Part shown: positions 51,005 through 59,238 of the stretch, piece after piece
Layout: each line of letters opens with the position of its first letter
How positions within the stretch are numbered: position 1 is the first letter of the stretch
From: GCA-016699835 sp964543905
GTDB lineage: Bacteria; Planctomycetota; Phycisphaerae; Phycisphaerales; UBA1924
Assembly (NCBI GenBank): GCA_964543905.1
Contig: CAZIZO010000002.1
Span: 62,001 to 126,000, forward strand
Reading direction: 5' to 3'
DNA length: 64,000 nucleotides
Position numbers and translations under genes: made by a program
Notes under the pieces: model-generated
What the model saw: only the letters and a program-made list of their open reading frames with translations
The model's database searches: none
Told to the model about the DNA's origin: nothing

Positions 51005-51463
51005 TTAGCCCGCCTTCAGTGCCGGTTGGAAGGTGCTGGCCTGGGTCGGGGTGATGATCGTCCGGGTCACGTCCGCGTTGGGCGTGCCGGCGATGGTCGA
51101 GACCAGTTCCTTCTGGCGATCCTCCGCGGGAAGGAGTTCCACCGGCTCAATCCCGATGAAGAGGTGGACGAGTTGGACACGACGCTTGACGCCCATCGCG
51201 GCGTAAATCGCCTTGGTGTGGTCGTGCACGGTGTGCCGGCTGCGCCCGATCTTGGTCGCGATCTGTGGCTCGGTCAGGCCCGCGATCAGGTAGAACAGCA
51301 CTCGACGCTGCGCATCGGACAGACGCGAGAGGAGTTGCATGGCCGCGGCGCTGCCCCCGCTCCCGTGCCCCGTGAGGCGAGAGCCGCAGTGCGGGCAGCA
51401 ACTGGTGTTGACCGCGTCGGCGACCAGTTTGTTGTCCTCGAACGAAAGCGACGTGTTTTCCAT
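51005..51463 (-). CDS. LuxR-type helix-turn-helix regulator with an N-terminal CPHCG motif
   Basis: A 152-residue regulator. Near residue 20 is the single zinc-knuckle-like CCPHCGSRLTGHGSG; the middle carries a LuxR/GerE DNA-binding domain: LSDAQRRVLFYLIAGLTEPQ, ATKIGRSRHTVHDHTKAIYA, MGVKRRVQLVHLF. No receiver or sensor domain precedes it. ATG 51463 is preferred (AAGGA 8 bases upstream); ATG 51472 has the site abutting. The gene is on the same strand as the downstream secreted protein and amine oxidase genes and may regulate them; that link is inference. Confidence 0.82.
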   Translation of the reverse strand: MENTSLSFEDNKLVADAVNTSCCPHCGSRLTGHGSGGSAAAMQLLSRLSDAQRRVLFYLIAGLTEPQIATKIGRSRHTVHDHTKAIYAAMGVKRRVQLVHLFIGIEPVELLPAEDRQKELVSTIAGTPNADVTRTIITPTQASTFQPALKAG

Positions 51464-51834
51464 GACGTTCATCCTTGAAAGCCTGCGCGGGGCATCCTTG
51501 CTCCACCATGCGTCGAACCGGGCCGACGCCACCCATCCCTTTGTCAGGCCACCCGAACTATCGGCGCATCGGGCGTGTTCAGGGGATGGTTACTTTCAGC
51601 CAGGTAATGTGGGTCCAGTAACCACCGGACGAGTGTCCAACCGGGCAGGATCGAATGATCATAAGTATCTGGTAAATATATGTTTATGTAATGCTGACGC
51701 AGCGCGGGCCCGGCAGGCTCCGCCCTTTGGGGGAGGTGCGGCGAAAAGGCCGGAGGGTACCCGACGACGGTGCGCTCAACGGGGCATCGGCGGCGTAGCC
51801 CGGGCTACGTGCTCGTGCCGCCATCCTTGACCAT
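51464..51834. other. Intergenic region upstream of the LuxR-type gene
   Basis: Contains an AT-rich stretch (about 51655-51695) unlike the rest of the window, with TATATT on the minus strand as a possible -10 box for the regulator gene but no matching -35. Around 51718-51737 is a CTCCGCCC/GGGGGAG near-palindrome like the dispersed GC palindromes, and around 51796 a GTAGCCCGGGCTAC perfect palindrome. No convincing gene. Confidence 0.4.
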
Positions 51835-51863
51835 CAAAAAAGCCCGAGCATCGCTCGGGCTTT
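51835..51863 (-). terminator. Intrinsic terminator of the TlpA-like gene
   Basis: On the minus strand, stem AAGCCCGAGC/GCTCGGGCTT with a GAT loop followed by TTTTTT. It lies 26 bases after the stop at 51889. Confidence 0.9.
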
Positions 51864-51888
51864 GGCACACTCCTGAGATGCCCGTGGT

Positions 51889-52500
51889 TCACGAACCCTT
51901 CTTGATCTCCTTCTTCTCTTCCTTGGCGGGCTCGGCCTTCTTGATGAGTTTCGCGAGGACCGCGTCGACGCCCTGGGGCGAACCGATATACGCGATCTTG
52001 CCCTCGGCATCGACGACGAAGGCGGTGGGGATGCCGTCCTTTCCGGCGGCGTCCATCCACTTCTCGTTCATCTTGCCGCTGCCGTCATCGAAGGCGACGC
52101 GATAGGACATCTTGTCGCCCTGCTGCTCGGCGAAGGTCTTGATGCGATTCTCAGTCTGCTCGTCGGACTTGCGGCTGTAGTCCTTGCAGGCCACGCCGAT
52201 GATCGTGACCTGGTCCTTGTATTGCTTCTGAAGTTCGGAGAGGTGCGGGATGCTCTTGAGGCAGGGGGGGCACCAGGTGGCCCAGAACTCGACGACGTAG
52301 ACCTTGCCCTTTTCAAGGCTGGTGACGTTCTCGCCCTTGACGATCTTGGCCTTGAAGTCGGGGGCTTTGTCGCCCACCTTGAGTTTGCTCTTCTTCTCGT
52401 CCTTGGCGACGGTCTTCTCCTTGACCGTGGGCTGGGCCACCACAAGCCCGGCGGTGGCGAAAAGGGCGGCAGAAGCGACGGCAACGTGCATGATCTTCAT
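51889..52500 (-). CDS. TlpA-type periplasmic thiol-disulfide oxidoreductase
   Basis: A 203-residue exported protein: signal peptide residues 1-22 (VAVASAALFATAGLVVAQ), then a Lys-rich linker (KEKTVAKDEKKSKLK) and a thioredoxin fold of the TlpA/ResA type, VGDKAPDFKAKIVKGENVTS, the redox site VEFWATWCPPCLKSIPHL, and DGIPTAFVVDAEGKIAYIG with the cis-Pro. The last 20 residues are again Lys/Glu rich. It likely reduces or oxidises cysteines of exported proteins or cytochrome c maturation partners. Good terminator follows. It lies 425 bases from the LuxR gene and is probably its own unit. Confidence 0.92.
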   Translation of the reverse strand: MKIMHVAVASAALFATAGLVVAQPTVKEKTVAKDEKKSKLKVGDKAPDFKAKIVKGENVTSLEKGKVYVVEFWATWCPPCLKSIPHLSELQKQYKDQVTIIGVACKDYSRKSDEQTENRIKTFAEQQGDKMSYRVAFDDGSGKMNEKWMDAAGKDGIPTAFVVDAEGKIAYIGSPQGVDAVLAKLIKKAEPAKEEKKEIKKGS

Positions 52501-52628
52501 GAGAGTTCCTTGTGGATGTGCGTTCGTTCAGATCGGGACAAGTGTATGACCCGGAGAGTTGGATGCCCACGCGAACGTCGAGTTCCAGCGGGGGGGCCGG
52601 TGTGGCTGGCGGGTCCCGGCGCCATGCA

Positions 52629-53954
52629 TTATCGGGTGGTCGCGGACGACGGGTGGTTCTTGGCTTCGAGTTGCGACGCCGAAGCGGGAGTGGCGGCTCC
52701 AATGGGCGGGACGCTGCTGGTGTGACGGACACCGAGCATCGAGTAGAAGAAGGACATGAGCAGGGTCTGTGCACCCAGGGCGATGAGCGTCGCGCCGATG
52801 ATTGTTGGGCGCAGCGTCGTGGTGACGTTGCTGAGTTCGAGGCGATGGGCGAAGGCCTGATAGACGGTGATGCCCACAAGGGCAAGGCCGGCGACAAGGA
52901 GGGCGAGGCCCAAGAGGAGCCCACGCTCGAGGGTGAACTTGCTGGTGAGTTTGGAGAGGTTTGGCGCCGGGGGCCCGATCTCTTCGACGAGGGCGTAAAG
53001 ACGTGCCGCGACGCCGATCGTGGTGGCGGTATAGCCCACCAGGACCATCATGCACGCGAGGACGAGGGTGTGGACGTCGAAGGCAAGCCCGGCGATCTTG
53101 AGTGGACCTGTGGCGACCAGAGCGGCGAGAAGAAAGCCGACGAGGGCGAGGACCGCGCCAGGGACGGCAAGCGTCCAGCGCGGGCTGAGGAGGAGCATGA
53201 AGCGGAGCGTGCGCCAGCCGTCGCGGAACGGGCGGAGGTGGGGCGGACGGCTGCGGCCTTCGGGATGAACGGTAATGGGTATTTCGGCGATCCGCTGCCC
53301 TTTGAGGGCGGTTTTGGCGATGTGCTCGGTGGTGAACTCAAAGCCAATGGTGCGCAGGCCGAGGCGGTCGAACGATTCTTTGGTGAACGCGCGGAGCCCG
53401 CAGTGGAAGTCGGTAACGGGTGCGCGGAAGAGGAGGCGGCCTATGCCGGAGAGCATCGGGTTGCCGACGTAGCGATTGAGGGTCCGCATGGCGCCGGGCA
53501 TGATGGTGCCGGTCAGTCGGCTGCCCATGACGAGGTCGAACTGCCCGGTGCGGAGTTTCTCGACGAAGGGATAGCACTCCTCAAAGTCGTGCTGGAGGTC
53601 CGAGTCGCCCATGATGATGTAGCGTCCACGGGCGGCGGCGACGGCGCCCATGATGGCGGCGCCGACGCCGCGGACGGGAATCTCGATCACGCGTGCCCCG
53701 GCGGCGCGGGCCAGTTCCCGCGAGCCGTCGGTGGAGCCGTTGTCGCCGATAACGATCTCGGCGGCCAGGTGGTGCTTCTGGATGCAGCGCTGGGCGGCTT
53801 CGACGCAGCGGGCGATCGTCTCGCGCTCGTTGAGGCAGGGCATGACGAAGGAAACCTCGATGCTGCCCTCGGTGCGTGCGGGCTTGGCCTCGATGACCGA
53901 GGCCGGTTGGAGCGCGGGATGGCGGAGCGGTTGGTCCAAAGTCATGGAATCCAC
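52629..53954 (-). CDS. GT2-family membrane glycosyltransferase (dolichyl/undecaprenyl-phosphate sugar type)
   Basis: A 441-residue enzyme with a GT-A domain and a membrane tail. The N-terminal domain has VSFVMPCLNERETIARCVEA, EIVIGDNGSTDGSRELARAA, the metal-binding DSD of GRYIIMGDSDLQHDFEE, and DLVMGSRLTGTIMPGAM. Then a helical segment DFHCGLRAFTKESFDRLGL and about four C-terminal membrane helices (LAVPGAVLALVGFLLAALVA and others). This architecture transfers a sugar from a nucleotide donor to a polyprenyl phosphate. Starts at 53954 or 53945 (MTLDQ). The LPG-synthase-like gene just upstream on the same strand (117 bases) is a usual partner in glycolipid export pathways. Confidence 0.88.
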   Translation of the reverse strand: MDSMTLDQPLRHPALQPASVIEAKPARTEGSIEVSFVMPCLNERETIARCVEAAQRCIQKHHLAAEIVIGDNGSTDGSRELARAAGARVIEIPVRGVGAAIMGAVAAARGRYIIMGDSDLQHDFEECYPFVEKLRTGQFDLVMGSRLTGTIMPGAMRTLNRYVGNPMLSGIGRLLFRAPVTDFHCGLRAFTKESFDRLGLRTIGFEFTTEHIAKTALKGQRIAEIPITVHPEGRSRPPHLRPFRDGWRTLRFMLLLSPRWTLAVPGAVLALVGFLLAALVATGPLKIAGLAFDVHTLVLACMMVLVGYTATTIGVAARLYALVEEIGPPAPNLSKLTSKFTLERGLLLGLALLVAGLALVGITVYQAFAHRLELSNVTTTLRPTIIGATLIALGAQTLLMSFFYSMLGVRHTSSVPPIGAATPASASQLEAKNHPSSATTR

Positions 53955-54071
53955 GGTTCTTTCGGCGGGATTCTAGGGATGGGACCCGGGGCGGATGGAG
54001 GGATGCATCCAGGCACCCGGCCTCGTCAGAGGCCTTTGCGCATGAACTCCGTGCCTCCCGACGAGATCCCC

Positions 54072-55112
54072 TCAGGCGGGCTTGGGCGTCAATAACTTGG
54101 TCGGCCGCATCCACGCGAGCCCGATCGCCGCTCCGATGCCGTAGGCAATTCCCTCGGTGCCCGTGACGAGCAACGCGACCAGCGCAAAGGACTCCGCGTT
54201 GGGGATGCTCAGGAGTTCGCAGACGCCATACACAGCGGCTTCGCGCGAGCCGACAGGCCCGCCGGGCGACACGATGCCCACGAGAAAGGCGGTCGCGGAG
54301 ATCATGAACGCCTGCGTGTACGGCAGCGAGAGCCCGATGATGCCGGCAGCGACCGGGACGCGAGCGGCTTGAAGCGCAAAATCCACCACGCGAAGGGCGA
54401 TGGTGGCGAAGACGGCCTTGGGGTCGGCGAGCATGTCGGCGGCGGCGTGCAGTTGCTTGTAGCGCTCGGACTGGACGATCTTGGGCAACAGCGGGAGGCG
54501 CAGGGCACGCAGGAGGCGATCGAGACGCGCCAGCCCGCCCTCACCCGCGAAGAGCCGGGCGAGGAGCACGAGGACGCCCCCCCCCAGCACGAGGCCTCCG
54601 ATCGCGATGGTGAACCAGAGCGCGTTGAGTTCCTTGGTGGCGAGGGACGCGGCAAGAAGCACGCCGACGACGCCCAGCATGACGATCGCGACGGAGGCGA
54701 ACCACGCGGTGACGGTGAGGAGCGGCACACGGTCGCGTCGCACATGGATCGCGATGCGCAGGATGAGCCCCAACTTCATGGGGAGGTACCCCAGGAAGGC
54801 CGCGATGCAGTTGGTCGAAACCACATCGACGACGTGGAGTTTTCGCACGGGACGGAGGGCGAACCAGAACATCACGCCATTGACCAAGAGAGAAACCAGC
54901 GAGAGTCCTAGGAGGAGGGCGATTTGGGGCCATGATGCGTCCTGGAGTTTCTCGATCTGCTCTCGGTTCTTCTCGCCGAAGGCGATGGAGATCGTGAAGG
55001 CAAGGAGCGCAAGCCCGACGGCAAAGGCCAGGAGTTGAAGAGCAAGACGGCGCGGACGAAAGGCGGACGCATTTGTCGGCGGGAGCACGGGATCGGACGG
55101 CGGCTCGGTCAC
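54072..55112 (-). CDS. LPG-synthase-TM family membrane protein (flippase-like)
   Basis: A 346-residue protein with about eight membrane segments, starting at GTG 55112 (MTEPPSDPVLPPTNASAFRP); the frame continues upstream but only as unlikely low-complexity sequence. Segments include LALQLLAFAVGLALLAFTIS, WPQIALLLGLSLVSLLVNGV, the charge-bearing loop YLPMKLGLILRIAIHVRRDR, and SATAFLVGIVSPGGPVGSRE. These match the lysylphosphatidylglycerol synthetase transmembrane family (AglD/UPF0104), often encoded near GT2 enzymes and thought to move lipid-linked sugars or aminoacylated lipids. No synthase catalytic domain is fused here. Confidence 0.8.
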   Translation of the reverse strand: MTEPPSDPVLPPTNASAFRPRRLALQLLAFAVGLALLAFTISIAFGEKNREQIEKLQDASWPQIALLLGLSLVSLLVNGVMFWFALRPVRKLHVVDVVSTNCIAAFLGYLPMKLGLILRIAIHVRRDRVPLLTVTAWFASVAIVMLGVVGVLLAASLATKELNALWFTIAIGGLVLGGGVLVLLARLFAGEGGLARLDRLLRALRLPLLPKIVQSERYKQLHAAADMLADPKAVFATIALRVVDFALQAARVPVAAGIIGLSLPYTQAFMISATAFLVGIVSPGGPVGSREAAVYGVCELLSIPNAESFALVALLVTGTEGIAYGIGAAIGLAWMRPTKLLTPKPA

Positions 55113-55252
55113 GTGGGCGGAATGTAGGTCGGCTGCGTTCCGACGGCCCGCGGGCGTACGCCGCGCGACGCAAGGCTCCTTGGGCGAGGCGAGGGGAGCG
55201 CGCGCGGGGCATGTCTCCGAGGATCGGCGTCGACGCGCGACGACGCCCCACG

Positions 55253-56491
55253 CTATTCGTGCCACTTGTCGCTGGCGTCTTTCGCCAAAGGCTCGACCGG
55301 CGTGACGGGCTCGGCCATCGCCCACACCGCGCCGACAAGGCCCCGCACGACGAGCGTGAAGCGGGCCGCGTCGAGGGTGCCGACCGTGTCGGTGGGCTTG
55401 TGGTAGTGGGGATTGCGGAAGTCCGCCGAGTCGGTCACCATCACGGCCGGGATGCCGTTGAGCAGGAAGGCGCGATGGTCGGAGCGGAGCATGTCGGGCA
55501 GCGGTATCGGAGCGAAAGCGGTGTCAAAGGTCTTGAGGCCCGGCGCGGCGGCCTTCATCTCACGCGTCAGCGTGTGGATCAGGTCTTTGTGCTTCGCGAT
55601 GCCGACGATCGCGATGAAATCGCCGACGGTGGGGATCTCGATCTTCATCCCGCCGGGCAGTTCGAGATTAGGCGGGAAGGGATTCTTCTGGCTGTTGGGC
55701 TCATCGGAATAGAAGCCCATCGTTTCGAGGCTCAGCATGGCGACGATCTTTTCACTCGCCCGCGGCGATCTCTCACTCGCCGCCCTCCCCGAAGGAGGGG
55801 GCGATGGGGTGGGATGCCCATCCCGCTCCTGCGGCTGCGATCCCGGGTCTTTGCCCAAGGCGTCACGCTCGGAATCGGCCTTTCCCGAGTTGCCGCCCGC
55901 TTCCTCTGGATGTTGCTTTCTCCAGTCGCGGACATAAGCCGAGGAGCCGATGCAGCCCACTTCCTCGAGGTTGAAGAAGGCGAGGCGGATGGTGCGCTTC
56001 GTGCCCGCGCCCGCGGCGCGTTCGACCGAGTACACGCGGGCCATCTCGAGGAGCGCCGCGACGCCCGATCCGTTGTCGTCCGCCCCGGGCGAGTTCGGCA
56101 CGGCATCGAAGTGCGCCCCGACGAGCACGACCTCGCTCGCCTTGTCCGTGCCGGGCAGATCAACCACAATATTGTGGTAGGTCCCCGGTGGCGCGTCGAC
56201 GGGTTGCCCCCCCTCGTCCTTGGGGCGAAAAGGGCTGGCCCACTGGAACTCGTGGAGCGCGGGCTTCAAGCCCAACTCGCGCACGCGGGCCAGCAACATC
56301 TCCTCGGCCTCTCGCAGTCCGGCGCGGTGGGCCTCGTCGGGCCCCGGCGCGCGAGCCGTGGGCAGGGCTCGGATCGCGTCCATCAGGCGTGCCTGTTCCA
56401 CGCGATCCGCAGGCGCCGCGATCGCGACGCTCGCCGTCGCGGCCAGCAGCGCGGCGCCCCGTCCCACGCCGATCGTTCGCGTGCGGCTCAC
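55253..56491 (-). CDS. Secreted M28-family aminopeptidase
   Basis: A zinc aminopeptidase with signal peptide (RGAALLAATASVAIAAPADR). Two-zinc ligands fall in VLVGAHFDAVPNSPGADDNG (His and Asp), FFNLEEVGCIGSSAYVRDW (Glu, the general base) and the C-terminal HYHKPTDTVG (His). The second-zinc Asp region is SLETMGFYSD. Between the Glu motif and the next conserved strand is an insert of about 50 residues rich in Pro, Ser, Arg and Glu that M28 enzymes do not have; its DNA contains a GC palindrome (55781-55803). GTG 56491 overlaps the stop of the SGNH gene by 4 bases, so the two are coupled. Substrates unknown. Confidence 0.87.
   Translation of the reverse strand: MSRTRTIGVGRGAALLAATASVAIAAPADRVEQARLMDAIRALPTARAPGPDEAHRAGLREAEEMLLARVRELGLKPALHEFQWASPFRPKDEGGQPVDAPPGTYHNIVVDLPGTDKASEVVLVGAHFDAVPNSPGADDNGSGVAALLEMARVYSVERAAGAGTKRTIRLAFFNLEEVGCIGSSAYVRDWRKQHPEEAGGNSGKADSERDALGKDPGSQPQERDGHPTPSPPPSGRAASERSPRASEKIVAMLSLETMGFYSDEPNSQKNPFPPNLELPGGMKIEIPTVGDFIAIVGIAKHKDLIHTLTREMKAAAPGLKTFDTAFAPIPLPDMLRSDHRAFLLNGIPAVMVTDSADFRNPHYHKPTDTVGTLDAARFTLVVRGLVGAVWAMAEPVTPVEPLAKDASDKWHE
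55781..55803. repeat. Palindrome inside the M28 peptidase insert
   Basis: Near-perfect CGCCCTCC/GGAGGGGGCG around CCGAA, followed by a second small palindrome GGGATG/CATCCC (about 55810-55825). It lies exactly in the 50-residue Pro/Ser/Arg insert, so the palindromic DNA is translated in frame. Confidence 0.55.
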
Positions 56492-57294
56492 TTGATCATC
56501 TCGCGCACGACGGGTTCGAGGTTCTCCGCCCAGATCTGATAGCCCTTCTCGGACAAGTGCAAGAAGTCGGGCATGATCTCCTTGGTCAGCGTGCCGTCCT
56601 TTTCGAGGAACGTGCCGCCGATATCGAGGTACTTGACGTTGACGCCGTCGGCGACCTTGCTCGCGATCTCGCTCGCCCTGGCGTTCTTTTCGCGCTGCGG
56701 GTTGGGCTTCTCCCCGCGGGGGAAGATGCCGAGCACGAGGACCTTCGACTTGGGCAGTTTCTCCCGCACGTTCGCCACGATCGCCTTCACGCCTTCGCCG
56801 ATCTCCTCGCTGGTGTTGTCGCCACCGTTGCTGTTGTTCGTGCCGATCATGAGGACGACGAGTTGGATGTCGTTGTTCGAGGCGGCGAGGGCCTCACCCA
56901 GCCCGTTGTTGAGACGCCAGAGCACGTGCTGCGTGCGGTCGCCGCCGATGCCGGCGTTGACGGCTCGCATGGGACCCCAGGTCCTTTCCCAAACCTTCTT
57001 GCCTGCCCCGCCCCAGCCCTCGGTGATGGAGTCGCCCAAAAAGACGACCTGATGCCCCCCCTGCCTGGCAGTCTCGACGATCTTGCTGTGGCGCTCGCGC
57101 CAGCCGGCGTCGCGCGGGACGGGCTGGACCGTGCTCGGCACGACGGCCTTGGGCGATTCCTTCTTCGCGGGTTCGGGGTTCGCGGGGGCGGCGGGCGCCT
57201 TCTTGTCCGATTCCTTGGCGGGCGCGGCGGGTTGGGACCATGCCGGCGACGTGAGGAGCGAGCATGTCAATGCAGCGAGCAGCGTGCGGGGCAT
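56488..57294 (-). CDS. Secreted SGNH/GDSL hydrolase
   Basis: ATG 57294 is preceded by GGAG at 6 bases and starts a signal peptide (LLAALTCSLLTSPAWSQ). The 200-residue catalytic part has the four SGNH blocks: VVFLGDSITEGWGG (Ser nucleophile), NAGIGGDRTQHVLWRL (Gly), VVLMIGTNNSN (Asn) and MPDFLHLSEKGYQIW (Asp-x-x-His). Typical substrates are acetyl or other esters on carbohydrates and lipids. An unstructured linker rich in Lys, Pro and Ala follows the signal. Its stop overlaps the start of the M28 gene (GTGA). This gene is the first of a run of four on the strand. Confidence 0.9.
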   Translation of the reverse strand: MPRTLLAALTCSLLTSPAWSQPAAPAKESDKKAPAAPANPEPAKKESPKAVVPSTVQPVPRDAGWRERHSKIVETARQGGHQVVFLGDSITEGWGGAGKKVWERTWGPMRAVNAGIGGDRTQHVLWRLNNGLGEALAASNNDIQLVVLMIGTNNSNGGDNTSEEIGEGVKAIVANVREKLPKSKVLVLGIFPRGEKPNPQREKNARASEIASKVADGVNVKYLDIGGTFLEKDGTLTKEIMPDFLHLSEKGYQIWAENLEPVVREMIK

Positions 57295-57450
57295 CGGGGT
57301 CTCCACGTGGTACATCCATCCAACACAATCGCCAAGCATAATCGAGGTTGCGGCCACGCGCGGGCGCGGGAACAACGCTCCGCGCCCGACTGCTGACACT
57401 GCCCTAACATTAGGTTCCCCGGGCCTCCTTGCCCGGGGTGCAAACCACTT

Positions 57451-59190
57451 ATGAGCAAGTCCAAGAAGCCAACTCGCCGTCGGCCCAGCAAGCCGCGGGC
57501 GTCGCAGTCCGAAACTCCCGCCGCGCCCGGCGTCGTCGACTCCGCCGACGGCCTCACCGCCGAGGCGTCGCCGGTCGAGCCCGTCGCCGCCGACCATGCC
57601 CCGCTCGCGTCCGTTCCGCAGGACGACGGTCTTTCCAGCAACGGAACGCTCGCGCCCGATCCTGTCGCCGACACCCCGTCGTACACCGGGCCCACCGCGG
57701 CACCACCCACCATCGGCGCCGAGGAGCCACCCTCGTACGCCCGGGACCTTGCCGAGCGTGCGAAAAAGGCGCACCAGGAAATCTTCGACCAGACCCTCAC
57801 GTTCACCGACCTGGGCCTTCGCGCCTCCATCCAGCGCTCCATCGACGCGTTGGGATGGAAGCACCCGACCGCGATCCAGGCAAAACTCATCCCCGTGGCG
57901 CTGACGGGCCGTGACGTCCTCGGCCAGGCCAAAACAGGCACGGGCAAGACCGCCGCGTTCGGCTTGCCCCTGATCCACATGTGCTCGCGCGAGACGCCCT
58001 TCCAGGCGCTCGTGCTCGCGCCGACGCGCGAGTTGGCCGTGCAGATCACCGACGAGATCAACGACCTGGCCAAGCACACCCCCATCCGCGCGCTCAGCGT
58101 CTATGGTGGGCAAGCGATCGAAGCCCAGGCCCGAGGCCTGCGCCGCGGCGCCGAGATCATCGTCGGCACCCCCGGCCGCGTCATGGACATGGTCCAGCGG
58201 GGCTTCCTCCACTTCCGAAACATCCGCTTCGCCGTCCTCGATGAAGTGGATCGCATGCTCGACATCGGCTTCCGCGAGGACATCCGGCGCATCCTCGAGA
58301 TGTGCCCGCGCCCGGGCGTCCCCGTGCCGCCCGAACACCCCTCCTGGCCCGACGGACGCCAGACCATCTTCGTCTCCGCCACCATCTCGCCCGAGATCGA
58401 GAAACTGGCTCGCCGCTACATGCGCGACCCGGAGAAAATCGTCAGCGTCTCCGGCTCCCTCACCGTCAGCCTCGTCGAGCAGCACCACCTCACCGTCAAT
58501 GGCTGGGACAAGCGCCGGCTCCTGCTGCACCTCTTGACCCACGAAGAGCCCGCGCTCACCATCGTCTTCTGCCGACTCAAACGCGTCGTCGACGAACTCG
58601 CCCGCTACCTCAACGAGCACGGGATCGAGGCCCACGCGATCCACGGCGACATGTCGCAGGGCAAACGCAACAGCGTCATGAAGGAACTCCGCGCCGGCAA
58701 ACTCGAGGTCCTCATCGCCAGCGACCTCGCCAGCCGTGGCATCGACGTGGACGACATCTCCCACGTCATCAACTATGACTTGCCCGAGGACCCGGACCTG
58801 TACGTCCACCGCATCGGGCGCACGGCCCGCGCGGGCAAGCACGGCGTCGCGTGGTCCTTCGTCACCCCCGAGCAGGGCGAACTGCTGACCAACATCGAAC
58901 TGCTCATCAACGCCGAGATCCCCCGAAAACACTACCCCGACTTCACGCCAAGCGAACGTCCCAGCCACTACCGCGATGACGCGCCGGGTGGTCGCCGCGA
59001 GGGCGGGCTGGTCCGTGCCGATCTGCCTCAGGTTGCCCCCCCGCCGAAGAAGGAACCCGAGGCGGCCAAAGGCACGGCGGCGGCGCTCCCAAAGGACCCG
59101 GCGAAGGTGGACCCGAGCAAGTTCCCGGGCGGGATCGTGCCGACGAAGTTGCCGCCCCGACAGTTGTTTGGACGAGGGCCCAGGCGGTAG
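57451..59190 (+). CDS. DEAD-box ATP-dependent RNA helicase
   Basis: A 579-residue helicase with an N-terminal low-complexity extension of about 105 residues (Pro, Ala, Ser, Asp). The core has the Q motif region (FTDLGLRASIQRSIDALGWK and PTAIQAK), motif I QAKTGTGKTAAF, Ia APTRELAVQ, motif II VLDEVDRMLDIGF (DEVD in place of DEAD), III VSATIS, IV IVFCRLK, V SDLASRGIDVDDI and VI HRIGRTARAGK. It is RhlE/CshA-like. The C-terminal tail is Pro/Lys-rich and basic. Divergent from the SGNH hydrolase gene; convergent with the HAF gene at 59239 over 48 bases. Roles in ribosome assembly or cold adaptation are usual for the family. Confidence 0.93.
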   Translation: MSKSKKPTRRRPSKPRASQSETPAAPGVVDSADGLTAEASPVEPVAADHAPLASVPQDDGLSSNGTLAPDPVADTPSYTGPTAAPPTIGAEEPPSYARDLAERAKKAHQEIFDQTLTFTDLGLRASIQRSIDALGWKHPTAIQAKLIPVALTGRDVLGQAKTGTGKTAAFGLPLIHMCSRETPFQALVLAPTRELAVQITDEINDLAKHTPIRALSVYGGQAIEAQARGLRRGAEIIVGTPGRVMDMVQRGFLHFRNIRFAVLDEVDRMLDIGFREDIRRILEMCPRPGVPVPPEHPSWPDGRQTIFVSATISPEIEKLARRYMRDPEKIVSVSGSLTVSLVEQHHLTVNGWDKRRLLLHLLTHEEPALTIVFCRLKRVVDELARYLNEHGIEAHAIHGDMSQGKRNSVMKELRAGKLEVLIASDLASRGIDVDDISHVINYDLPEDPDLYVHRIGRTARAGKHGVAWSFVTPEQGELLTNIELLINAEIPRKHYPDFTPSERPSHYRDDAPGGRREGGLVRADLPQVAPPPKKEPEAAKGTAAALPKDPAKVDPSKFPGGIVPTKLPPRQLFGRGPRR

Positions 59191-59238
59191 GACGAACCAT
59201 CGGACACACCCTCGTGGTGCTCGCCATCCTCGCCACGT

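Noticed and set aside
57300..58968. A long N-terminal extension of the SGNH hydrolase frame, antisense to the DEAD-box gene
   Set aside because: The DEAD-box helicase is unmistakable on the plus strand, and the signal peptide with a ribosome site at 57294 marks the true start.
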